Positions 1-7,597 of a DNA stretch of 40,388 nt are shown here, in pieces (the first letter of the stretch is position 1; every line of letters begins with the position of its first letter). The translations under genes were made by a program, and so were the position numbers. Origin of the DNA: an uncultured Burkholderiales bacterium (GTDB lineage: Bacteria > Pseudomonadota > Gammaproteobacteria > Burkholderiales > Burkholderiaceae_C); assembly GCA_903870145.1 (NCBI GenBank), contig CAIQBO010000034.1, forward strand, positions 1-40,388. The letters are read 5' to 3'. The notes beneath the pieces are model-generated. The model saw nothing but the letters and a program-made list of their open reading frames with translations, searched no databases and was not told the DNA's origin.

Positions 1-128
1 AAGATGAGATCTGCCGGGGCCTTGAGCCCCCTAAAGAGTCGTTCAAGACCAGGACGTTGATAGGTCAGGTGTGGAAGCGCAGTAATGCGTTAAGCTAACT
101 GATACTAATTGCTCGTGCGGCTTGACCC
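1..128 (+). rRNA. rrl: 23S ribosomal RNA, 3' end only
   Basis: The first ~128 bases are the 3' terminal part of a large-subunit rRNA gene. I recognise the conserved terminal domain with the GCGTTAAGCTAACTGATACT stretch followed by a pyrimidine-rich 3' end (GGCTTGACCCT). The rest of the gene lies to the left of the window. The exact 3' end is estimated by comparison with known 23S ends and could be off by a few bases. It belongs to the same transcription unit as the 5S gene downstream. Confidence 0.95.
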
Positions 129-228
129 TATAACTTTGATCAGATTCTCAGCAATGAGAAGCAGCATGATCAAGGATGTTATGCCAAGTTGACGCACTCA
201 AAAATCTGATTCCAAACTCTATGAATTT

Positions 229-256
229 GTTGTCTTGACCGCAAGGTCAAGACAAC
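229..256 (+). other. Perfect hairpin in the 23S-5S spacer
   Basis: A 12-bp perfect stem (GTTGTCTTGACC / GGTCAAGACAAC) closed by a GCAA tetraloop of the GNRA class lies about 10 bases before the 5S gene. The spacer between 23S and 5S (about 129-265) otherwise holds no tRNA or ORF. A stable stem here is a plausible recognition or pausing element in pre-rRNA processing; that role is inferred. Confidence 0.6.
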
Positions 257-265
257 GCAAAGTTA

Positions 266-381
266 TGCCTGATGACCATAGCGAGTTGGTACCACTCCTT
301 CCCATCCCGAACAGGACAGTGAAACGATTCAGCGCCGATGATAGTGCGGGTTCCCGTGTGAAAGTAGGACATTGTCAGGCT
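266..381 (+). rRNA. rrf: 5S ribosomal RNA
   Basis: A ~116-base 5S rRNA gene. The ends pair with each other (TGCCTGATGACC at the start, TTGTCAGGC at the end), and the conserved loop motifs CCCATCCCGAACAGGACAGT, GAAACG and GCGCCGATGATAGTG are present in the right order. It is the last gene of the rRNA operon and is followed about 10 bases later by an intrinsic terminator. End positions are approximate to two or three bases. Confidence 0.95.
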
Positions 382-390
382 TGTATAGCG

Positions 391-425
391 AAAAATGCCC
401 CATTGAAAGATGGGGCATTTTTTTT
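391..425 (+). terminator. Intrinsic terminator of the rRNA operon
   Basis: A hairpin of about 12 bp (AAAAATGCCCCA / TGGGGCATTTTT) with an 8-base loop, running into an uninterrupted T tract. It sits about 10 bases after the 5S gene, where the rRNA operon should end. The next gene is on the other strand and ends at 506, so this terminator also separates converging transcripts. Confidence 0.93.
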
Positions 426-505
426 GGTCAGTTCACTTGGCAAGGGTTGCAATTAATTAGGCATCAGCCTCAAATTACCCGTGCTAAACCCCTGGTATTA
501 ACTTG

Positions 506-1420
506 CTAAAGGTTCACCACATCCTGGCCCACCAGCTCCAAAGCGCGGCTGCGTTGCAGGTCTGCTAAAAGCTGCTCGACCCACTCCTTGATAGGCTGCC
601 CAAGGCCGTAGCGTTGATGCAAAACTTGGAAGTAATGTGTCTGAGTCGCCCACAGAACAAAGCTGGCTTGTGGGGCGCGCTGTAATTCTAGGAGCTTGAA
701 TTTCAGTAAAACCTTGGCACCATAGCGTGCGTGTTTTTCTGGATTTTGCATAAAACCATCCAATTTCCGTCTGGCTGCGGCCAAGGCTGAGGCTACATCT
801 TGAAAGATGGCGCCGTGGCCAGGGATGACCCATTCGGCTTGCAAGCCCTCGATCAAATCGAGTGTCTTGGCCACTTCATCAAAAGCATGTTTGCCTTCCA
901 ATTCGGGAAATACCACGCCAAAGCCATCAGCCCAAAGTGCATCAGCAGAAATCAAAACTTTGTGGCTAGGCTCAAAAATAATCACTGAGTGGGGGTCATG
1001 ACCGGGCGCAGCCAAGATCTGCCAGTCCAAGTTCGCCATGCGCAGCACCTGACCGGGGTGAAGCAACTTGTCGAATTTAAAACGTGGGCAAAACTGTCCA
1101 GTGGGCTTGTAACTGAGCGCATCCTCGTTCCAGATTAAGACGGCTGGGGCCTCGCCTGGTGGGATCATGGTTTGCAAATCTGGGTATGCAGATTGCAAGC
1201 CAGCGTTGCCGCCGCAATGGTCGCTGTGTAAGTGGGTGTTAACCAACAAGTCAAGTGGGCGACCCTGCAGGGCCACCGAAACCAGTGACTGCGTTTGGGC
1301 TTGGTGGGTGGCGTAGCCGCTGTCAACCAGCACGCTGCTGTGTGCATCGGTCAATAAAACATTGTTGGACGAGAGCCAGCCGCGCTCAAAAACCTGCAGA
1401 CCTTGCGGCAGGGGATTCAA
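506..1420 (-). CDS. MBL-fold metallo-hydrolase
   Basis: A metallo-beta-lactamase-superfamily hydrolase of 304 residues, probably a cytoplasmic zinc-dependent thioester or ester hydrolase related to glyoxalase II; the substrate is unknown. Visible metal-binding motifs are THLHSDH (His63, His65, Asp67, His68), PGHDPHS, ISADALW and IPGHG, in the family order. I chose the TTG start at 1420 because AGGTGA lies five bases upstream and because the open frame further upstream (to 1522) would run into the acyl-CoA ligase gene; a start at 1522 with 338 residues remains possible but has no homology-like sequence. It lies 58 bases downstream of the ligase on the same strand, so it is probably the second gene of that transcript and may act on acyl thioesters; that link is inferred. 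Confidence 0.85.
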   Translation of the reverse strand: MNPLPQGLQVFERGWLSSNNVLLTDAHSSVLVDSGYATHQAQTQSLVSVALQGRPLDLLVNTHLHSDHCGGNAGLQSAYPDLQTMIPPGEAPAVLIWNEDALSYKPTGQFCPRFKFDKLLHPGQVLRMANLDWQILAAPGHDPHSVIIFEPSHKVLISADALWADGFGVVFPELEGKHAFDEVAKTLDLIEGLQAEWVIPGHGAIFQDVASALAAARRKLDGFMQNPEKHARYGAKVLLKFKLLELQRAPQASFVLWATQTHYFQVLHQRYGLGQPIKEWVEQLLADLQRSRALELVGQDVVNL

Positions 1421-1478
1421 TTTATCACCTGGCCAAGAAGCCTGTGACGAGCTTGACTCGGCCCATGCATGGCCACCG

Positions 1479-3164
1479 TCATTTGCTGCTTCGCAATTCG
1501 CGCCGCAAAATTTTGCCCACATTGGATTTGGGCAATTCGTCGCGAAACTCGATGTACTTGGGGCGCTTGTAGCCGGTCAGGTTGTCGTGGCAAAAACGGC
1601 TCAAAGTTTCTTCGGTCAGCATCGCGTCGCTTCGGACCACAAAAACTTTGATGGTCTCGCCTTGCATGCTGTCTGGAATGCCAACAGCCGCGCATTCGAT
1701 CACGCCAGGGCAGAGGGAAATCACGTTTTCCAACTCGGAGGGAAAAACATTGAAGCCGCTGACGATGATCATGTCTTTCAATCGGTCCACAATGCGGAAA
1801 TAGCCTTCTGGGTCCATGATGCCAATGTCGCCCGTGCGCATGAAGCCGTCAGGGGTGAAGGCTTTTTCGGTTTCTTCGGCTTGTTGGTAGTAGCCCACCA
1901 TCACATTGGGGCCGCGAATGCAAATTTCGCCCGATTCGCCCTGGGGTAAGGTGGTGCCTTCTTCGTTCTTGATGGCCATCTCTATGCTGGGCAGTGGCAA
2001 ACCGATGCTGCCGCTGAAGACTTGTTGCGTTACAGGGTTGTTGCTGCCAATGGCGCAGGTCTCGCTCATGCCCCAGCCCTCGATCATGGCGCTGCCGGTG
2101 GCCGCTTGCCAAGCCTTGGCCGTGCCTTCCGAGGCTGCCATGCCGCCGGCTTGGGTCAGGCAAAGTTTAGAAAAATCAAGGGTTTTGAACATCGGGTGTT
2201 GCAGCAAGGCGTTGAACAAGGTGTTCACGCCCGGCAAGATGTGAAAGGGCCGTTTTTTCAGCACCTCAATGAACTTGCCAAAATCACGCGGGTTGGGCAC
2301 CAGGGTCAGGTGTGAGCCTTGGCGAATGGCCAGCAGGCACAGGGTCAGCGCAAAAATATGGTACAGCGGTAAAGCCGCTATGGAGTTGACTTTGCGCAGG
2401 TCGCCCAAGCGCTCAAAGGCCGGGGTGAACCAGGCCTCGGCTTGCAAAATGGCCGCCACAATGTTGCGGTGAGACAAGATTGCGCCCTTGGACAAGCCCG
2501 TGGTGCCGCCGGTGTACTGCAAGAAAGCAATGCTGTCTAAAGTTTGTGGAATTTTTTTCAGATTCAAATCACGGCCTTGGGCCAGCGCTTGTTTGAAGGG
2601 CGTGACTTTGCGCTGCGCGTTCACGGGCAACTCAAAAGCTGGCACCAGTTTGGCCAAGTGACGCACGGCAAAAGTCATCCAGCGGCCAAACCAAGGCCCG
2701 AGTAAATCACCGATAGAGGCCAGCACGATGTGCTGAATGGGGGTGTGTTCGATCACTTGAGCCAAGGTGGCGGCAAAGTTCTCCAAAATCACAATGGCGG
2801 TGGCGCCGGAGTCTTTGAGCTGGTGCTCAAGTTCACGCGCGGTGTACAAGGGGTTGACATTGACGCAGGTGTAACCCGCACGCAATATGGCGGCCATGGT
2901 CACGGCGAACTGCGGCAAGTTGGGCAGCATGATGGCAATGCGCGCGCCGGGGGCCAAGCCTTGTGCTTGGAACCATGCGCCCAAGGACCTGGACAATTGG
3001 TCCAACTCGCGGTAGCTCATCCAGCGGTCCATGCAAACAGAAAAGGGGCTGTCGCCATGCTGAGAAAATGCTTTGTCTAGCAACTGTGTCAAGTTGCTGT
3101 ATTCCTCGGGGTGAATGTCGTGGGCGACCTTGTCGGGGTAATTTTTGAGCCAAATCTTGTCCAT
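1479..3164 (-). CDS. fadD: Long-chain fatty-acid--CoA ligase (AMP-forming)
   Basis: An ANL-superfamily acyl-CoA synthetase of 561 residues that activates a carboxylic acid with ATP and CoA, probably at the inner face of the membrane. The ATP-binding loop YTGGTTGLSKGA is near residue 215, followed by GWGMSETCAIG (A5-like motif), YFRIVDRLKDMIIVSGFNVF (hinge aspartate and A8 region), and a C-terminal PKSNVGKILRREL carrying the catalytic lysine. Length and motifs fit FadD-type ligases, although short- or medium-chain acids cannot be excluded. The ATG at 3164 is preferred: AGGAG stands nine bases upstream. A TTG three codons earlier would overlap that site. It is followed by the MBL hydrolase and is divergent from the GNAT gene. 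Confidence 0.88.
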   Translation of the reverse strand: MDKIWLKNYPDKVAHDIHPEEYSNLTQLLDKAFSQHGDSPFSVCMDRWMSYRELDQLSRSLGAWFQAQGLAPGARIAIMLPNLPQFAVTMAAILRAGYTCVNVNPLYTARELEHQLKDSGATAIVILENFAATLAQVIEHTPIQHIVLASIGDLLGPWFGRWMTFAVRHLAKLVPAFELPVNAQRKVTPFKQALAQGRDLNLKKIPQTLDSIAFLQYTGGTTGLSKGAILSHRNIVAAILQAEAWFTPAFERLGDLRKVNSIAALPLYHIFALTLCLLAIRQGSHLTLVPNPRDFGKFIEVLKKRPFHILPGVNTLFNALLQHPMFKTLDFSKLCLTQAGGMAASEGTAKAWQAATGSAMIEGWGMSETCAIGSNNPVTQQVFSGSIGLPLPSIEMAIKNEEGTTLPQGESGEICIRGPNVMVGYYQQAEETEKAFTPDGFMRTGDIGIMDPEGYFRIVDRLKDMIIVSGFNVFPSELENVISLCPGVIECAAVGIPDSMQGETIKVFVVRSDAMLTEETLSRFCHDNLTGYKRPKYIEFRDELPKSNVGKILRRELRSSK

Positions 3165-3260
3165 GTGCTGCAACTCCTAACGGTAAGAGAGCGATTGTCG
3201 CCATACTCTGGGCCAAGCGCCACGGGGCAGGTACGATGGGCCGAGAAAATCCATGCAATA

Positions 3261-3276
3261 ATAGGGTAAACCCTAT
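3261..3276. promoter_or_regulatory. Palindrome ATAGGGTAAACCCTAT over the GNAT gene start
   Basis: Two perfect 7-base half-sites (ATAGGGT / ACCCTAT) are separated by AA, in the divergent region between the ligase and the GNAT gene. The right half overlaps the proposed ATG at 3275 and the left half holds the only nearby ribosome-binding-like sequence (AGGG). It could be a protein operator or, in RNA, a six-base-pair hairpin hiding the initiation region. I do not recognise the cognate regulator. Confidence 0.45.
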
Positions 3277-3949
3277 GATACTCAGTTCAAACACTCGCCC
3301 CAAAACGCTCTGGCATCGCCTGATGCGCTGGATTCCCATACGCAGTTTGGGGCCGCGCCACCGCGAGCGCATTGCACATCACTTGAAGCTGTTGAACACG
3401 ACGGATCGCTACTTGCGCTTTGGATTTCATGCCACAGACGAGCAAATTGAGCGCTATGTAGCGGGTTTGAATTTTGAGCGCGACGATATTTACGGCGTCT
3501 TCAACCGCCGCTTGGAGTTGCTGGCCGTGGCGCACATGGCTTTTTCAGTGGACCCCCAATGGGCTTGCTGCGCGGAGTTTGGCGTATCGGTGGACGCCCA
3601 CATGCGTGGGCGGGGCTTGGGTGGGCGTTTGTTCAAAAGAGCCGTGGTGCACGCACGCAATGAGGGGGTGGGCCTGCTGTTTATCCACGCCCTGACTGAG
3701 AACACAGCCATGCTCAAGATTGCTCGCAATGCAGGCGCACGCATAGAGCGTGAGGGCGGCGAAAGTGACGCCTATTTAAGCTTGCCCGAAGCCAATTTGG
3801 ACAGCCAGTTCAGCGAGTTGGTTGACGACAGTTTGGCCGATGTCGATTTTCATCTCAAAACCAGGGCCAAGCAGTTCATGGCCGCCCTCAAAATGATGCA
3901 AGACGTGCGCCGCGGTGTGCAATTGGGCCGGCACCAATCGGCGGAATGA
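3275..3949 (+). CDS. GNAT-family N-acetyltransferase
   Basis: A 224-residue protein with a GNAT acetyltransferase fold in its central part. The acetyl-CoA-binding loop is visible as RGRGLGGRLFKRAVVHAR, followed by the motif-B-like segment LLFIHALTENTAMLKIARNAG, as in enzymes that acetylate amines or protein N-termini. The substrate is unknown. The C-terminal ~50 residues are hydrophilic and lack a recognisable domain. The start is uncertain: ATG 3275 is chosen because it overlaps AGGG eight bases upstream; ATG 3323 or an earlier GTG-type start at 3236 are alternatives. It is divergent from the acyl-CoA ligase and about 80 bases upstream of corC. Confidence 0.75.
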   Translation: MILSSNTRPKTLWHRLMRWIPIRSLGPRHRERIAHHLKLLNTTDRYLRFGFHATDEQIERYVAGLNFERDDIYGVFNRRLELLAVAHMAFSVDPQWACCAEFGVSVDAHMRGRGLGGRLFKRAVVHARNEGVGLLFIHALTENTAMLKIARNAGARIEREGGESDAYLSLPEANLDSQFSELVDDSLADVDFHLKTRAKQFMAALKMMQDVRRGVQLGRHQSAE

Positions 3950-4029
3950 AAAATTAAGTCAGTGCACGCCCCGCCAGCGGTTGGATCCGCTATGCTGGAG
4001 GTCCTGCAACCAAGGCAAACACTGCCCTC

Positions 4030-4917
4030 TTGACTGTGTCAGACCCACACCCCGCGCGCGGCCCCGAACGCGAAGACAAACGAACTTTTTTGCAAAAGTT
4101 GGCGGAGTTCATCCACCCCGGCCCTGACTCCAAAGACGAGTTGATCGAAACCCTGGCCGAAGCCGAAGACAACGAGATCATCAACGCTGACAGCCGTGTC
4201 ATGCTCGAAGGCGTGATCCGCATGGCTGACATGACGGCGGGCGACGTCATGGTGGCTGCGCCGCGCATGGATTTGCTCTCGATCGACGCACCCTTTGACG
4301 AGTTGCTGCACCAAGTCATTGACACAGCGCACTCACGCTTTCCTGTTTACGAAGACGACCGCGAAAACATCATTGGCATCTTGATGGCCAAAGATTTACT
4401 CAAGCTTCAGCGCGCGCCTGAGTTGAACATCCGCGCTTTGCTGCGCTCGGCCTTGTTTGTGCCAGAGAGCAAGGGGCTCAATGATTTGCTGCGCCAGTTT
4501 CGCGACAACCGGCAGCACTTGGCGATCGTGATTGACGAGTTCGGCCGCACCGCGGGCCTGATCACCATCGAAGATGTGCTCGAGCAAATCGTGGGTGAAA
4601 TTGAAGATGAATTTGACATTGAAGACGACGCTGGCGATATTTTTGGTTTGGCAGATCAGACTTACCGCGTCAGTGGTGACACGTCCTTAGAGCGGGTCAG
4701 TGAAGCCTTCGGTGTGCAGTTGAATCCGCAAGCGCAAGATGAACCCAACCACGAGTTTGACACTGTGGGCGGTTTGATCGCGCATGCCATGGGCCATGTG
4801 CCCAAACGCGGCGAGAAGCACAGCTTGGCGGGCCTGGATTTCGTGGTCTTGCACACCAAGGGCGGCGCGGTGCGGTGGTTCAAGGTCTCGCCCACACCGG
4901 CTGCCAAAATCAAATGA
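4030..4917 (+). CDS. corC: CorC/HlyC family CBS-domain transporter-associated protein
   Basis: A 295-residue soluble protein with two CBS domains and a C-terminal CorC_HlyC (transporter-associated) domain, the architecture of CorC, a protein linked to Mg2+/Co2+ efflux. The N-terminal motif VMLEGVIRMADMTAGDVMVA leads into the first CBS repeat, with SRFPVYEDDRENIIGIL at the end of it; the second repeat carries HLAIVIDEFGRTAGLITIED and is followed by the acidic EIEDEFD segment. The C-terminal domain covers roughly residues 210-290. The start is a TTG at 4030 or the GTG two codons later; neither has a strong ribosome-binding site. Its stop codon overlaps the start of lnt, as in many proteobacteria where corC (ybeX) precedes lnt. 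Confidence 0.92.
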   Translation: MTVSDPHPARGPEREDKRTFLQKLAEFIHPGPDSKDELIETLAEAEDNEIINADSRVMLEGVIRMADMTAGDVMVAAPRMDLLSIDAPFDELLHQVIDTAHSRFPVYEDDRENIIGILMAKDLLKLQRAPELNIRALLRSALFVPESKGLNDLLRQFRDNRQHLAIVIDEFGRTAGLITIEDVLEQIVGEIEDEFDIEDDAGDIFGLADQTYRVSGDTSLERVSEAFGVQLNPQAQDEPNHEFDTVGGLIAHAMGHVPKRGEKHSLAGLDFVVLHTKGGAVRWFKVSPTPAAKIK

Positions 4918-6608
4918 TGTTCAGCCAAACCAAATTGCCATGGACGCTTTGGGCCTGGGCAGTTTTGGCGGGGCTAGCGCATGGCTTGTCGATGGCCCTT
5001 CCTTGGCGCGAACTGGGCATGGGCGCAGGCACGGCATCAGGAATTTTGCAAACCTTCAGCATGAGTACCTTGGCTTTTTTGTTGCTCAGGTGCGAGCAAA
5101 ATACCAGTCAACACAGGCACGGTCAGCGCGGCGTACATTGGCGCCAAAGCGCTTGGCTGGGCGGCTTGTTTGCCACCGCATGGTTGTTGGCTACATGGGG
5201 TTGGCTGTATGTTTCGCTGCACCGCTATGGTGGTTTGTCGGCGGGCTTGTCGGTGTTGGCCATCTTGAGTTTGGCTGCCGCGCTGGCGCTTTATTACGCT
5301 GCGGCTTGCGCCGTGTGGGCCGTGCTGTGGCGCCGATTGAAAACAGGGCGCATCACCAAGGGCTTTGCTCTTGTTCTGGGGGCCATGGGGTTTGCCGCCC
5401 TTTGGACCTTGGCTGAATTGATGCGTGCGCAGTGGTTCACCGGTTTCCCTTGGGGCGCTGCAGGCTATGCGCATGTGGACAGTCTGTGGGCCGCTTATGC
5501 GCCTTGGGTGGGGGTCTATGGAATGGGCAGTGTGGCCGCTGGTACGGCCATGGGCTTGGCCATGTTGCTGGCCCTGAATTTTCCAGGCTTTGGCATGGCG
5601 CAGACAGACTCACGCCGCGGCCCGCGCACGTCTTGGGCCTTGGGGTTTTGCTTGGTGTTGTTGGGCTTGGCATTGCCATGGGCCTTGCAAAGTACATCGG
5701 CGTCTTGGACCGAGTCGGCCGGCACGATGTCGGTTCGCTTGTTGCAAGGCAATATTGCGCAAGACGAAAAGTTTGTGCCATCGCAAGGGCTGCGTGAAGC
5801 GATCGACTGGTATGGCGCGCAGTTGTTGGCCAATGAGCAATCTTTGGTGGTCACACCCGAAACAGCCATTCCCGTCTTGCCGCAGCAACTACCGCCTGCC
5901 TATTGGGCAGGTTTGCGTCAGAAATTTTCGCAAAAAGCTGCGCCGGCGCAATTGGCTTTGATCGGAATGCCCATGGGCGGGCCCGGCGTGGGTTATAGCA
6001 ATTCTGCTGTGGCATTGGGGCCTGCAGAGGCTAACGCTTACCGTTATGACAAGCAGCACTTGGTGCCTTTTGGTGAGTTTGTGCCACCGCTGTTTCAGTG
6101 GTTTGTGGACATGCTCCACATCCCTTTGGGCGACTTTGCCCAAGCACGCCCTGCATCGGATGTTCTAATGTGGCAGGGCCAGCGCGTGGCTTTGCAAATT
6201 TGTTACGAAGATTTGTTTGGCGAAGAACTCGCGAAACAATTTAGGCAAGCGGCTACTGCGCCCACGGTGTGGGTCAACATGAGCAACATCGCGTGGTTTG
6301 GTGACACGCATGCCGTGCCCCAGCACTTGAACATTGCGCGCATGAGGGCTTTGGAGTTTCAAAGGCCCGTGCTGCGCGCTACCAACACGGGGGCCACTGC
6401 CATCATCGATGCACAAGGACGTGTACAGCAACACATCCAGCCGTTCACACGTGGCGTCTTGGTCGGTGAATTTGAGGGCCGAAGCGGACTGACACCTTAT
6501 GCGCGCTGGGTGTCAAAGTGGGGTTTATCGCCGCTTTGGCTGTTGTGCTTGGCAATAGTTTTGGTTTTGACCGCCCTGACATGGCGAGAACGACCGCGCG
6601 CGCTTTAA
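4914..6608 (+). CDS. lnt: Apolipoprotein N-acyltransferase
   Basis: An integral inner-membrane enzyme of 564 residues that adds the third acyl chain to the N-terminal cysteine of lipoproteins, the last step of lipoprotein maturation before Lol sorting. Roughly the first 250 residues are hydrophobic with several membrane spans; the periplasmic nitrilase-like domain follows and a last span lies near the C terminus. The catalytic triad is visible: Glu316 in TPETAIP, Lys380 in YDKQHLVPFGE and Cys430 in QICYEDLFGE, with spacing like that of the E. coli enzyme. The start ATG at 4914 overlaps the corC stop (ATGA), implying translational coupling. glyQ follows 51 bases later. Confidence 0.95.
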   Translation: MMFSQTKLPWTLWAWAVLAGLAHGLSMALPWRELGMGAGTASGILQTFSMSTLAFLLLRCEQNTSQHRHGQRGVHWRQSAWLGGLFATAWLLATWGWLYVSLHRYGGLSAGLSVLAILSLAAALALYYAAACAVWAVLWRRLKTGRITKGFALVLGAMGFAALWTLAELMRAQWFTGFPWGAAGYAHVDSLWAAYAPWVGVYGMGSVAAGTAMGLAMLLALNFPGFGMAQTDSRRGPRTSWALGFCLVLLGLALPWALQSTSASWTESAGTMSVRLLQGNIAQDEKFVPSQGLREAIDWYGAQLLANEQSLVVTPETAIPVLPQQLPPAYWAGLRQKFSQKAAPAQLALIGMPMGGPGVGYSNSAVALGPAEANAYRYDKQHLVPFGEFVPPLFQWFVDMLHIPLGDFAQARPASDVLMWQGQRVALQICYEDLFGEELAKQFRQAATAPTVWVNMSNIAWFGDTHAVPQHLNIARMRALEFQRPVLRATNTGATAIIDAQGRVQQHIQPFTRGVLVGEFEGRSGLTPYARWVSKWGLSPLWLLCLAIVLVLTALTWRERPRAL

Positions 6609-6659
6609 AATGAAGCTTTGCCGCCGATGTTCGTGGGTGGCCCCCTTTTTTTCTTTCAC

Positions 6660-7580
6660 ATGTTGACCTTCCAACAAATCATTCTCAGCTTGCAATCGTA
6701 TTGGGACACTCAGGGCTGCGCCTTGTTGCAGCCCTATGACATGGAGGTAGGCGCCGGCACCTCGCATACCGGCACTTTTTTGCGTGCGATTGGCCCTGAG
6801 CCATGGAAGGCGGCTTACGTGCAACCGAGCCGTCGCCCCAAAGACGGCCGATATGGTGAAAACCCAAACCGATTGCAGCACTACTACCAATACCAAGTGG
6901 TCTTAAAGCCGGCGCCTAGCAACATCTTGGAGTTGTATTTGGGCTCGTTGACCGCCTTGGGTTTTGATCTGAAAAAAAACGACATTCGATTTGTCGAGGA
7001 CGATTGGGAAAACCCCACGCTCGGCGCATGGGGTTTGGGCTGGGAAGTTTGGTTGAACGGCATGGAGGTCACGCAGTTCACTTACTTTCAGCAAGTTGGC
7101 GGCATCGACTGCAAGCCGATCACAGGCGAGATCACTTACGGCTTAGAGCGCTTGGCCATGTACTTGCAAGGCGTTGACAACGTGTACAACTTGAAGTGGA
7201 CCGAGAGCTTGAGCTATGGCGACGTGTACCATCAAAACGAGGTCGAACAATCGACCTACAACTTCGAACATGCGGACGCAGATTTTTTGTTCACCGCTTT
7301 CACAGCACATGAAAAACAAGCGCAGCATTTGATTGGCGCGCAACTGGCGCTGCCCGCATATGAGCAAGTGCTCAAGGCTGCGCACAGTTTTAATTTATTG
7401 GACGCACGCGGCGCGATCAGTGTGACCGAGCGCGCCGCCTACATTGGGCGCATTCGCAATTTGGCGCGCGCTGTGGCGCAAAGTTATTTGGAGAGTCGCG
7501 AGCGCTTGGGCTTTCCCATGGCGCCGCGCGAGTGGGTGGCGCAAATGGCGCAACTCTCGCCATTGACGAAGAAAGCCTGA
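6660..7580 (+). CDS. glyQ: Glycine--tRNA ligase alpha subunit
   Basis: The 306-residue catalytic alpha subunit of the bacterial (alpha2beta2) glycyl-tRNA synthetase, cytoplasmic. The start [16 protein letters not shown] and the signatures [36 protein letters not shown] and [20 protein letters not shown] are those of the family, and the length matches the ~303 residues of E. coli GlyQ. The ATG at 6660 is preferred over the in-frame codon at 6618 because homologues begin at MLTFQ. It is followed 17 bases later by glyS, forming the standard glyQS pair. Confidence 0.97.
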   Translation: MLTFQQIILSLQSYWDTQGCALLQPYDMEVGAGTSHTGTFLRAIGPEPWKAAYVQPSRRPKDGRYGENPNRLQHYYQYQVVLKPAPSNILELYLGSLTALGFDLKKNDIRFVEDDWENPTLGAWGLGWEVWLNGMEVTQFTYFQQVGGIDCKPITGEITYGLERLAMYLQGVDNVYNLKWTESLSYGDVYHQNEVEQSTYNFEHADADFLFTAFTAHEKQAQHLIGAQLALPAYEQVLKAAHSFNLLDARGAISVTERAAYIGRIRNLARAVAQSYLESRERLGFPMAPREWVAQMAQLSPLTKKA

Positions 7581-7597
7581 AGGGCCCGAGCAACACT

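Noticed and set aside
235..456. 73-residue ORF over the 5S gene
   Set aside because: It lies across the 5S rRNA gene and its terminator and encodes nothing recognisable.
1362..1949. 195-codon ORF on the plus strand
   Set aside because: Antisense to the junction of the MBL hydrolase and acyl-CoA ligase genes; no motif.
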